Both the position numbers and the translations under genes were made by a program. This document shows positions 32,478 through 40,270 of a DNA stretch of 64,000 nucleotides, in pieces; the first letter of the stretch is position 1; each line of letters starts with the position of its first letter. Source of the DNA: Rohdeia mirabilis. Its GTDB lineage: Bacteria; Planctomycetota; UBA1135; GCA-002686595. Under the pieces are notes generated by a model. It ran no database searches. It saw only the letters and a list, made by a program, of their open reading frames with translations, and was not told where the DNA came from. The stretch lies in assembly GCA_007750655.1 (NCBI GenBank), contig CP036290.1, positions 1,798,001-1,862,000 on the forward strand. Reading direction: 5' to 3'.

Positions 32478-32602
32478 GTTCCGCCTCCAGCACCGCGGGC
32501 CCGGCGCATCGGCGCCAGCACGAGGCCCCTCGGTCCATCGATCCACCTGCGTCGGCCCTTCGCGCCGACCCCTCCGTCGCTCCAGACGAACCACTCCCAG
32601 CC

Positions 32603-32839
32603 ATGTCCATCCACCGCAGTCTCCGCGGCGTCAACACCCGCGCCGGTGAGCGCAGCGTCCTCACGCGCTTCGAACGCGTCCAGAAGATGATCAAGGCCGG
32701 GAAACTGGATCCCGCCCAGGACATGGCCGTCGGTCTCCCGAAGATGCGCACCAAGTTCAAGGTCGTCTCGGGCAAGAAGGCCAAGGCCATGTCGGCCGGC
32801 AAGGACGAGAAGGGCAAGGACGAGAAGAAGAAGGCGTAG
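32603..32839 (+). CDS. PVC-type small basic protein
   Basis: The 78-residue protein matches a small basic protein family that, as far as I recall, is confined to planctomycetes, verrucomicrobia and chlamydiae (TIGR04137). The signature is MSIHRSLRG, SVLTRFERVQKM, GLPKMRTKFK, then a Lys-rich tail with KGKDEKKKA. Its role is unknown; the charge suggests RNA or ribosome binding. It is an informative taxonomic marker for this window. A well-formed promoter precedes it, and queE starts six bases after its stop. Confidence 0.85.
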   Translation: MSIHRSLRGVNTRAGERSVLTRFERVQKMIKAGKLDPAQDMAVGLPKMRTKFKVVSGKKAKAMSAGKDEKGKDEKKKA

Positions 32840-32845
32840 TCCGCA

Positions 32846-33739
32846 GTGGACGCGCCCCGCACGGGGAGCGAAGCGGGTTCCAGCGCCCGTTCGGCGTCGA
32901 GCTCCGAGGACAGGTTCCCCGGGCACGGCGCCGACGTCGCTCCGGTCCTCGAAGTCTTCCGCTCGATCCAAGGGGAAGGTCGCTACCTCGGCCAACCCCA
33001 GGTCTTCGTGCGGTTGCGCGGCTGTCCGCTGCGCTGCACCTACTGCGACACGCCGCACTCGTGGGTGCTGCGCGCCGACCAACGTCCGGACCTCGGTGGT
33101 GAAACGCTCGGTGACGAGCTGTTCTCGTCGCCGTTCCAGGTGGCCTGCGCGATCGCCGACGTCGAAGCGGACGGACCGCCGTTGCCGATCAGCCTCACCG
33201 GTGGCGAGCCGCTCGTGTGGCCCGGATTCCTGGCGTCGCTCGCGCGGCTCACCGGCGACCGTCCCCTGCACCTCGAGACGGCGGGCGCCCATCCGCGCAC
33301 GCTCGCCGCGCTGCTCGGTCTGTTCCGCCACGTCAGCCTCGACCTGAAGTTGCCCGGTGATCTCGACGCACCCGTCGAGATCCGCGCGGGCGACGTCGCT
33401 GCACTCGGCGACGCGGTGCCGGTCGACGAGACCGCACCGTCGAGCGCCGCCGACTGGACCGCGACGCGCCGCGCGGCCCTCGACCTGCTCGCCGGCCGCG
33501 ACGCGTGCGCCAAGCTCGTCGTCACCGACCGCACCAGCGAACGGGAGGCCTTCGAGGCCCTCGAAGACCTGTGCGAACTGGCGCCCGATCTGCCTCTCTT
33601 CATCCAACCGGCGACCGCCGTGCCCCGCTCCGGAGCACCGGCCACAGACCGGATCACGCCCCTGTGGGAGTACGCCCTCGAGCTCGGTCTCGAGACCCGC
33701 GTCGTCCCCCAGGTGCACCGCGCGCTCGCCATCCGCTGA
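32846..33739 (+). CDS. queE: 7-carboxy-7-deazaguanine synthase (radical SAM)
   Basis: The 297-residue protein is QueE-like and would convert 6-carboxytetrahydropterin to 7-carboxy-7-deazaguanine in queuosine synthesis. Cys60, Cys64 and Cys67 in RGCPLRCTYCDTPHSW bind the 4Fe-4S cluster. The substrate-recognition segment VFRSIQGEGRYLGQPQVF precedes it, and ISLTGGEPLVWPGFL follows. It is longer than many QueE proteins because of a 30-residue disordered N-terminus and an insertion around 185-215. The GTG at 32846 is the furthest start, six bases after the upstream gene; a shorter start near residue 28 is possible. Other queuosine genes are not in the window. Confidence 0.88.
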   Translation: MDAPRTGSEAGSSARSASSSEDRFPGHGADVAPVLEVFRSIQGEGRYLGQPQVFVRLRGCPLRCTYCDTPHSWVLRADQRPDLGGETLGDELFSSPFQVACAIADVEADGPPLPISLTGGEPLVWPGFLASLARLTGDRPLHLETAGAHPRTLAALLGLFRHVSLDLKLPGDLDAPVEIRAGDVAALGDAVPVDETAPSSAADWTATRRAALDLLAGRDACAKLVVTDRTSEREAFEALEDLCELAPDLPLFIQPATAVPRSGAPATDRITPLWEYALELGLETRVVPQVHRALAIR

Positions 33740-33794
33740 GTCGCTCCCGGAAGGGACGATTCGCAGGCGCCGCGCCCCAACCCTCCGCACGCCC

Positions 33795-35144
33795 ATGTCC
33801 CGCCTTCCCCGCGTCGCCATCGTCGGTCGCCCCAACGTGGGCAAGTCGACGCTGCTCAATCGGCTCGTCAACAGCCGCGTGTCCATCGTCGAGCCCACGG
33901 CCGGCGTGACCCGCGACCGCGTGAGCCTGCCGGTTCGCATCCCGACCGACTTCGGCGAGCGCACCGTCGAGATCATGGACACCGGCGGCATCGGCATCGT
34001 CGACCGCCAGGACCTCGGGCCGCTCGTCGAGGAACAGGTCGAGACGGCCGTGGGCAACGCCGACCTGATCGTCTTCATGGTCGACGTGCGCGACGGCATC
34101 ACGCCGCTCGACAAGGAGGTGGCCGAGCGTCTGCGCCGCGTCGAGTGCCCCGTCGTCCTGGTCTGCAACAAGGCCGAGGGCGACCGCATGGCGTGGGAGG
34201 TGGACCAGTTCCGCGCCCTCGGCCTCTCGGCTGAACCGATCCCGATCAGCGCGCAGAACGGCGAGGGCCTCGAGGACTTCTTCTCGGCCATCTCCGACCG
34301 CCTGCCGGTGCCGCGCGAGGACGAGATGGCGGCGGTGTCCGTGATGAAGCTCGCGATCGTCGGACGGCGCAACGCGGGCAAGAGCACGCTGACGAACGCG
34401 CTGGCCCGCGAAGAACGAATGATCGTGTCCGAGGTCGCCGGCACCACGCGCGACGCGGTCGACGTGCTGTTCGAGCGCGACGGCCGCAGCTTCACCGTCA
34501 TCGACACGGCGGGCGTGCGCAAGAAGAGCTCGTTCGAGGACGCGATCGACTTCTTCTCCGACAGTCGCGCCTACCGCGCCGTGCGCCGCGCCGACGTCGT
34601 CGTGCTGTTGTTCGACGCGATGGAGCCCCTGTCCGGTCTCGAGAAGCGCCTGGCGCGCTACGCGATGGACCACTACAAGCCGGTCGTCCTGGGCGCGAAC
34701 AAGTGGGACACGGTGGGGGACCAGATGACGGCGCAGGAGCTGTCCGACTACATCGAGGCCGAGCTGCCCGGTCTGCGTTTCGCGCCGCTCGTGTGCCTGT
34801 CGGGCAAGGACCAGTGGCGCGTCGACGAACTGCTCGAGACGGCCGAACAGCTGTACCAGCAGGCGCACACGCGCGTCGGCACGGGCGAGCTCAACCGCGT
34901 CGTCCAACGCGCGGTCGCCGGCCGCGGACCGTCGAGCTCCGGCCACCGCGTCCGCATCCACTACGCAACCCAGGCCGAGCGTCTGCCGCCCACGATCGTG
35001 GTGTTCGTCAACGACAAGCGCCTGATCGGCAAGGACTACATCCGCTACCTCACCAACCGCTTCCGCGAGGAGACGCCCTTCAAGGAAGTGCCGATCCGCG
35101 TGGTCCTGCGCGACAGCGAGGACACCGGCGAGGACGAGGATTGA
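33795..35144 (+). CDS. der: ribosome-assembly GTPase Der (EngA)
   Basis: The 449-residue protein has the tandem GTPase layout unique to Der, needed for 50S ribosome assembly. First domain: GRPNVGKST (11-19), DTGGIG, NKAE. Second domain: GRRNAGKSTLTNAL, DTAGVRKKSSF, NKWDTV. The C-terminal KH-like domain is present (RIHYATQAERLPPTIVVFVN, IRYLTNRFREETPF). Length is normal. The first-domain NKAE takes the place of the usual NKxD, so specificity there may be relaxed. It follows queE by 55 bp on the same strand. Confidence 0.97.
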   Translation: MSRLPRVAIVGRPNVGKSTLLNRLVNSRVSIVEPTAGVTRDRVSLPVRIPTDFGERTVEIMDTGGIGIVDRQDLGPLVEEQVETAVGNADLIVFMVDVRDGITPLDKEVAERLRRVECPVVLVCNKAEGDRMAWEVDQFRALGLSAEPIPISAQNGEGLEDFFSAISDRLPVPREDEMAAVSVMKLAIVGRRNAGKSTLTNALAREERMIVSEVAGTTRDAVDVLFERDGRSFTVIDTAGVRKKSSFEDAIDFFSDSRAYRAVRRADVVVLLFDAMEPLSGLEKRLARYAMDHYKPVVLGANKWDTVGDQMTAQELSDYIEAELPGLRFAPLVCLSGKDQWRVDELLETAEQLYQQAHTRVGTGELNRVVQRAVAGRGPSSSGHRVRIHYATQAERLPPTIVVFVNDKRLIGKDYIRYLTNRFREETPFKEVPIRVVLRDSEDTGEDED

Positions 35145-35215
35145 GCCTCGGCGCTCCGATCCCGGAACGTCGAACTTCTGCGCCACCGACTCCACCCACC
35201 AGCACCACGCGACCC

Positions 35216-35749
35216 ATGAGCCACTCCACTTCGCGCCCCGCGGCCGACCGCCGCCGCTTCCTGGCGCTCCTTCCGCTCGCGTTCGTCGTCGCCCTCGCGC
35301 CGTCGTGCTCGAGCATGAAGCGCGAGCCGTCGCCGACCTGGCTCGACGTGGAAGTGGAAGCTGTCAGTCGCGACGTGCTGTGGCAGATGGCCCAACTCGC
35401 GATGAAGCGGCGCGGCTTCCCGCGGGGGACCGACGTGGACGTCAACTCCCTGCGGATGGAGAGCGGCTGGCGGAACAGCCTCGCGCCCTTCCGCGGCGAC
35501 GGTCGCCGACACAAAGCCGTCATCCAGCTCTCCCACGTCGAAGGGGACACCTGGAAGGCCGAGGTCCGCGTGAAGGCCCAGGCGAACATGTCGATCGTGC
35601 GCCCGACGGATCCGCGCTACGCCGAGTGGGAGTGGCGCGACGACGACGAGGACGAAGCGCTGATCCTGATCCAGGTCCTGCGCTCCTCCCTGACCACCGG
35701 CGACGAGTTCCCCGAACGCGAGCTGACCCCCCCGGATCCGGAACGTTGA
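35216..35749 (+). CDS. small lipoprotein of unknown function
   Basis: The 177-residue protein has DRRRFLALLPLAFVVALAPSC, an Arg-rich signal with a lipobox-like APSC at about residues 28-31 and a Tat-like RRRFL. The mature part, with TWLDVEVEAVSRDVLWQMA, NSLRMESGWRNSLAPFRGDG and TWKAEVRVKAQANMS, looks like a small alpha/beta fold, and the C-terminus is acidic. I do not recognise the family. It starts 71 bp after der, and the next gene has its own leader, so it may be the last gene of that transcript. Confidence 0.65.
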   Translation: MSHSTSRPAADRRRFLALLPLAFVVALAPSCSSMKREPSPTWLDVEVEAVSRDVLWQMAQLAMKRRGFPRGTDVDVNSLRMESGWRNSLAPFRGDGRRHKAVIQLSHVEGDTWKAEVRVKAQANMSIVRPTDPRYAEWEWRDDDEDEALILIQVLRSSLTTGDEFPERELTPPDPER

Positions 35750-35918
35750 CGGATCCGGGGCGCCCCGACCCGTCCGGCGCCAGGCGAGCGCCGCGAGCCC
35801 GCCACCCCACCGAATCGCTCGGCGCCGAAAGACTCCCACGGATCTGGCTCGCCTCCACGGTCCCTTGATTCCGATGGAGTAGGCTTCGAGCGTCCGGAGC
35901 CGACGTTCTCCCCCCTCC

Positions 35919-36986
35919 ATGAGCTCCCCCGATCAACCAGTCCCCGCCGCAGGGTCCAAGGCGTCCTCAGGCACGTCCACGGAGCCCTCGAAGGCCGGCC
36001 CCGACACGCTTGACGCGGCCAGCAACCCGTTCGTGGACGAGCAGTTCGACGCGGCCCACGCCACGTTCGAAGGGGCCTGGATCGGGTCGTCGCCGCCGGG
36101 CATCAGCCACGTGCTGGGGCGGATCGTCGGGTTCCCGCGGCTGCTCCTGAAGCACCAGGACCTGGTGGTCACCGCGGTCAAGCGCGAGCTCGAGGCGCGC
36201 TTCACCGGCACGCTGCTCGGCTGGGTCTGGCCGCTGGTCTATCCGGCGTTCATGTTCGCGGTCTACTACTTCGTCTTCACGAAGCTGCTGCAGCTGAAGA
36301 TGCCCAAACTGCCCCCCGGTCTCGAGCCGGCCATGGGCGTGTTCATGTTCACGGGCATCCTGATCTGGACCGGGGTGTCGGAGGGCTTCGTGCGCGGCAC
36401 GAGCTCGATCGTCGACAACGGCAACCTGATCAAGAAGCTCGCGTTCCCGACCGAGCTCCTGCCGCTCAACGCCGTGCTGGTGGCCCACGTCACGATGCTG
36501 TTCGGCGTCGTGGCCTTCGTCTTGGCGACGCTCACACCCGTCTGGCCGCTCCCCGGGCGCGACCTGTTGTGGGTCCTGGCGATCCTGCCGTTCCAGCTGC
36601 TGTTCACGTACGGGCTCTCGCTGTTCCTGGCCACGTGCCACGTGTTCCTGCGCGACACGCTCCAGCTCGTCACACTGCTCGCCACGGTCTGGATGTTCAT
36701 CACGCCCATCTTCTGGGTGCCGTCGGCGGCGGTGATGGGCGAGGACTTCGAGCCCTACCTCGAGCCCTTGACCTACAACCCGATCTACCACCTCGTCTAC
36801 GTCTGGCGCTGTGGACTGATGAACCGCGAGAAGCTCCTGTCCCTGGACCACGAGGTCTTCGGTCAGGTCTTCGCCACCGCGCCCAGCCACTCGCTCGTGG
36901 TCTTCGCGGCCTGGTCGATCGGGATCTTCCTCGTCGGCTTCATGGTCTACGGACTGTCCCAGCGCCGCTTCGCGGACGAGGTCTGA
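35919..36986 (+). CDS. ABC-2 type polysaccharide export permease (Wzm-like)
   Basis: The 355-residue protein is an ABC-2 permease of the TagG/Wzm/KpsM type. A disordered N-terminus of about 75 residues precedes the family motif VTAVKRELEARFTGTLLGWVWPLVYP. Six membrane helices follow, including PAFMFAVYYFVFTKLL, GVFMFTGILIWTGV, MLFGVVAFVLATLT, LPFQLLFTYGLSLFLA and LVVFAAWSIGIFLVGFM, with LVTLLATVWMFITPIFWVP typical of the O-antigen exporter subfamily. It would pass an undecaprenyl-linked glycan across the inner membrane together with the ATPase encoded 34 bp downstream. TAGGCT at 35880-35885 is a possible -10 for this operon. Confidence 0.93.
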   Translation: MSSPDQPVPAAGSKASSGTSTEPSKAGPDTLDAASNPFVDEQFDAAHATFEGAWIGSSPPGISHVLGRIVGFPRLLLKHQDLVVTAVKRELEARFTGTLLGWVWPLVYPAFMFAVYYFVFTKLLQLKMPKLPPGLEPAMGVFMFTGILIWTGVSEGFVRGTSSIVDNGNLIKKLAFPTELLPLNAVLVAHVTMLFGVVAFVLATLTPVWPLPGRDLLWVLAILPFQLLFTYGLSLFLATCHVFLRDTLQLVTLLATVWMFITPIFWVPSAAVMGEDFEPYLEPLTYNPIYHLVYVWRCGLMNREKLLSLDHEVFGQVFATAPSHSLVVFAAWSIGIFLVGFMVYGLSQRRFADEV

Positions 36987-37020
36987 GCGCGGATCCCCGG
37001 TGGCCCGCAGCACGCACGTC

Positions 37021-38277
37021 ATGGCACCCAAGTACTCGATCGAAGTCGAAGGCCTCGGCAAGGCCTTCCGCGCGTACAAGCGCCCGCTCGACCGCGTCCT
37101 CGAGTCCCTGACCCTGGGGAAGTGGAAGCGGCACCGCGAGTTCTGGGCCCTCAAGAACGTGGACTTCAAGCTGAAGCCCGGTTCGTCCCTGGGGCTCGTC
37201 GGAGCGAACGGCGCGGGCAAGTCGACGCTCCTGAAGGTCCTGGCCGGCATCACGCCGCCGACCCAGGGGCACTACCGGATCAACGGCTCGGTCGCGAGTC
37301 TGCTCGAGCTGGGCGCCGGCTTCCACCTCGACTTCACGGGGCGGATGAACATCGTCAGCAACGGCGTGATGATGGGCTTCTCGCGCCGCGAGATGGACCG
37401 GCGCATGGACGAGATCATCGAGTTCGCCGAGCTCGGTGAGTACATCGACCAACCGGTGCGCACCTACTCGTCGGGCATGGGCCTGCGCCTCGCCTTCGCC
37501 ATCGCCTGCGCCGTCGACCCCGACGTGCTGATCGTCGACGAGGTGTTCGCCGTGGGCGACATGTACTTCCAGAAGAAGTGCGTCGACAAGATCTACTCGT
37601 TCAAGCAGCGCGGCAAGACGATCCTCTTCTGCAGTCACTCGCTGTACGACATCCGACAGCTGTGCGACGACGCGATCTGGATGCGCGACGGCATCCCGGC
37701 CGCGATCGGGGACTCGGTCTTCGTCACGAACGAGTACACGGCCTTCCAGCGCGATCACATCGCCGACGCCCAGGGCGACATCACGTCCGAGGTGCCGATG
37801 GTCGTGCGCTCGGGCCTCGATCCTTCGATGATGCCGCGCATCCTCGACGCGCGTCTCTACCGCCTCGGCACCGACGAGGAGTGCTACCAGTTCACGACCG
37901 GGGACGACCTGGAACTGCGGATCTGGTGGCGCAACCCCGATCCCGACCAGACGCCCGTGTCCGTCGGCACGGCGTTCTTCCGCCAGGACATGACGATCAC
38001 GGCGGGGATGGGGACGCACTTCTCGAACTTCCCGCTGAAGGAGCGCGAGGGCTGCCTCGTGCTGCGGATCCCCGACATCCAGATGCTGTCGGGCCAGTAC
38101 GTCGTGCCGGTGATCCTCTTCGACGAGGGCGGCGTCCACCGCTACGAGGAGTTCGCGCTGTCCGACCACGTCGTCGTGCGGACCGAGACCCGCGAAGTGG
38201 GCATGTTCCGGATGCAACACGAGTGGGAGGTCGTCCAGCGACCCACGCCGTCGCAATCCCTGACCGAGGAGTCGTGA
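37021..38277 (+). CDS. ABC polysaccharide exporter ATPase with C-terminal glycan-binding domain (Wzt-like)
   Basis: The 418-residue protein has a nucleotide-binding domain with Walker A GANGAGKST, signature YSSGMGLRLAFA and Walker B VLIVDEVFAVGD. The segment GSVASLLELGAGFHLDFTG is typical of polysaccharide exporters. From about residue 255 to the end is a beta-rich Wzt C-terminal-like domain (DLELRIWWRNPDP, RIPDIQMLSGQYVVPVILF), which in O-antigen systems binds the capped chain end before export. I use the ATG at 37021; an in-frame GTG at 37000 would add seven residues. The stop overlaps the start of the next gene (GTGA), so export and synthesis are co-expressed. Confidence 0.93.
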   Translation: MAPKYSIEVEGLGKAFRAYKRPLDRVLESLTLGKWKRHREFWALKNVDFKLKPGSSLGLVGANGAGKSTLLKVLAGITPPTQGHYRINGSVASLLELGAGFHLDFTGRMNIVSNGVMMGFSRREMDRRMDEIIEFAELGEYIDQPVRTYSSGMGLRLAFAIACAVDPDVLIVDEVFAVGDMYFQKKCVDKIYSFKQRGKTILFCSHSLYDIRQLCDDAIWMRDGIPAAIGDSVFVTNEYTAFQRDHIADAQGDITSEVPMVVRSGLDPSMMPRILDARLYRLGTDEECYQFTTGDDLELRIWWRNPDPDQTPVSVGTAFFRQDMTITAGMGTHFSNFPLKEREGCLVLRIPDIQMLSGQYVVPVILFDEGGVHRYEEFALSDHVVVRTETREVGMFRMQHEWEVVQRPTPSQSLTEES

Positions 38278-39542
38278 GCGGTTCCGAGCACTCGACCCGA
38301 CTGTCGGCGCTGATCGTCAACTTCAACTCGGGCAACTTCGCCCTGCGTTGCGTCGAGTCGCTGATCGCGATGTGGGCGCTCGAGGGCCGTCGGCCACAGG
38401 ACCTCGAGATCGTCGTCGTCGACAACGCGTCGCCCGTCGACCAGGAGACGTGGCTCGACCACCTCGAACGCCTCGGCGCGACCGTCGATCGCGCGGACGA
38501 CAACCTCGGCTACGCCGGCGGGATGAATCGCGCCTTCGCGCACACGAGCGGTGGGCCGGACGACGTGGTCGCCATCCTCAACCCGGACCTGTTCATCCTC
38601 GAGGGCGCGCTGGGGACGATGCTGTCCTACCTGGCCGACCATCCGGACGTGGGCATCGTGGATCCCAAGGTGTCGATCGACCCGGGGCGCGAGCTGCTCC
38701 TGCCGCGCAATCCACTGCCGACGCTCGTCGAGCACACGCGCGTCAACCTCGCGCACCGCTCGACCGGCTGGGCGCGACGCTACTCGCGGCACCGACTGCG
38801 CGGCGACGTGCCGTTCCACGAGTCCGACGGCCCCGTCGAGACCGACATGCTGTCGGGCTGCTGCATGTTCATGCGGCGTGCGACGATCGCGCGCCTCGGT
38901 GGTCGGCCCATGGACGACAGCTTCCCGCTCTACTACGAGGACACCGACCTGTGCCGCAAGGTGCGCGCGCTCGGCCTCAAGCTGGTGCACATGGGCAACG
39001 CGCCCGTGCTGCACTACTGGTCGCGCAGCGCGGGGATCGGCTCGCAGTTCGAGGGCGAACCGGCGCGCCGCTACCACTACAGCCGGAACCTGTACTTCAC
39101 GCGCTACTACGGTCGCGTCGGAGGCCGCTTCGCGCGCTGGATCGGCGACAAGGGCGCCGAGTGGGCGACGCGCGGTCGCATGGCGATGCACGAGTTCGAA
39201 CACCTCGGCGAGGTCAGCGAGGCACCGGTGCTCGAACTCGACGGCGACGGTCCGTTCCTCGTCGAGGCGAACTTCTCGCCGGCCTTCCTCCTGTCCGCGG
39301 GGACGTTGGGCGAAGGTCGGACCTTCCAGTTCTCGCCCGGAGCCTGGGAATGGATGTTCCCGGCGCGCATCTACGTGCGCGCGCTCGACCGCCGGACCCT
39401 CGCGCTGCGCGGAGCCTGGACCTTCGACCGCGTCGGACACGTGCGCGAGAACGGGCTGACGGTGGAGGAGGTCTACGGGGCGCAGGTGCAGGCGCTGATC
39501 GAGCCGCTCCCGACCGCGCACCGGATCGGAGGCGTGGCGTGA
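38274..39542 (+). CDS. family 2 glycosyltransferase with extra C-terminal domain
   Basis: The 422-residue protein is a rhamnosyltransferase-like GT2. The N-terminal Rossmann fold has SALIVNFNSGNFALRCVESL, the donor-binding EIVVVDNASP, AILNPDLFI for the DXD-like metal site and YYEDTDLCRKVRALG for the catalytic ED region. Residues after about 320 (LELDGDGPFLVEANFSPAF to the end) form an added beta-rich domain that I do not recognise. The GTG start overlaps the wzt-like stop, and its own stop overlaps the deacetylase start, both GTGA. It probably adds a sugar to the lipid-linked surface glycan. Confidence 0.88.
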   Translation: MSGSEHSTRLSALIVNFNSGNFALRCVESLIAMWALEGRRPQDLEIVVVDNASPVDQETWLDHLERLGATVDRADDNLGYAGGMNRAFAHTSGGPDDVVAILNPDLFILEGALGTMLSYLADHPDVGIVDPKVSIDPGRELLLPRNPLPTLVEHTRVNLAHRSTGWARRYSRHRLRGDVPFHESDGPVETDMLSGCCMFMRRATIARLGGRPMDDSFPLYYEDTDLCRKVRALGLKLVHMGNAPVLHYWSRSAGIGSQFEGEPARRYHYSRNLYFTRYYGRVGGRFARWIGDKGAEWATRGRMAMHEFEHLGEVSEAPVLELDGDGPFLVEANFSPAFLLSAGTLGEGRTFQFSPGAWEWMFPARIYVRALDRRTLALRGAWTFDRVGHVRENGLTVEEVYGAQVQALIEPLPTAHRIGGVA

Positions 39543-40270
39543 CCGAACGTGCTTCCATCCAGGTCCAGGGGCCGTGCAGCGAGCCGGTCGTGCTCGACGA
39601 GCTCGCCCGTGGACCCGTCCTGCTCTTCGCGCCGCATCCCGACGACGAGGTGATCGGCGCGGGTGGGACCTGCCTGCGCCACGCGGCCGCCGGCGACGAG
39701 GTGCACGTGGTCGTGGTCTACGACGGCGCGCTCGGCCGCCGCGGTTTCGAACACATGGACGAGGCCGCCTTCGTCGCGCTCCGCCAGGAGGAGTGCCGCG
39801 CGGCCTGTCGGGCGCTCGGCTTCGCATCGGTGATGTTCCTCGGTCACCCCGAGGGGCGCGAACTGAGCGACGACGACCTGGCCAAGGGCGCCGAGCAGAT
39901 GGCTGCCCTGATCCGGCGCTTCGCTCCGCGCACGGTCTACGCCCCCTGGCCCGGCGAGTCCCACCCCGATCACCACACGCTCGCGCGCGCGGTCGCGGTC
40001 GCGCTCGATGCGCTGCACGCGAGCGACGGTCCCGTGCCGGAGCTGTGGACCTACGAGGTCTGGTCCACCTTCCAGCCCAGCCACGTGGTCGACATCAGCT
40101 CGCAGTGGCCGGCCAAGGCGAGCGCCCTCGCGCTGCACCACTCGCAGGCCTCGGTGCGCGATCTCACGCACTACGTCGAGGGTCTGAACCACTACCGCTC
40201 GCTGTACATCGATCGACCGGGCGCGACGCACGCCGAGGGTCTGGTGCACGTGGACGGAGGCAGGCGATGA
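39539..40270 (+). CDS. PIG-L/LmbE family deacetylase
   Basis: The 243-residue protein is a zinc-dependent N-acetylglucosamine deacetylase of the PIG-L/LmbE family. The zinc and catalytic motif is APHPDDEVIGAGG, and the second half of the metal site is PWPGESHPDHHTLARAV. Known members deacetylate GlcNAc-inositol, GlcNAc-lipids, mycothiol precursors and similar amino sugars. Set among glycosyltransferases and a glycan exporter, it most likely removes an acetyl group from an amino sugar of the exported polymer or its lipid-linked precursor; this is inference. Start and stop overlap both neighbours (GTGA and ATGA). Confidence 0.92.
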   Translation: MTERASIQVQGPCSEPVVLDELARGPVLLFAPHPDDEVIGAGGTCLRHAAAGDEVHVVVVYDGALGRRGFEHMDEAAFVALRQEECRAACRALGFASVMFLGHPEGRELSDDDLAKGAEQMAALIRRFAPRTVYAPWPGESHPDHHTLARAVAVALDALHASDGPVPELWTYEVWSTFQPSHVVDISSQWPAKASALALHHSQASVRDLTHYVEGLNHYRSLYIDRPGATHAEGLVHVDGGRR

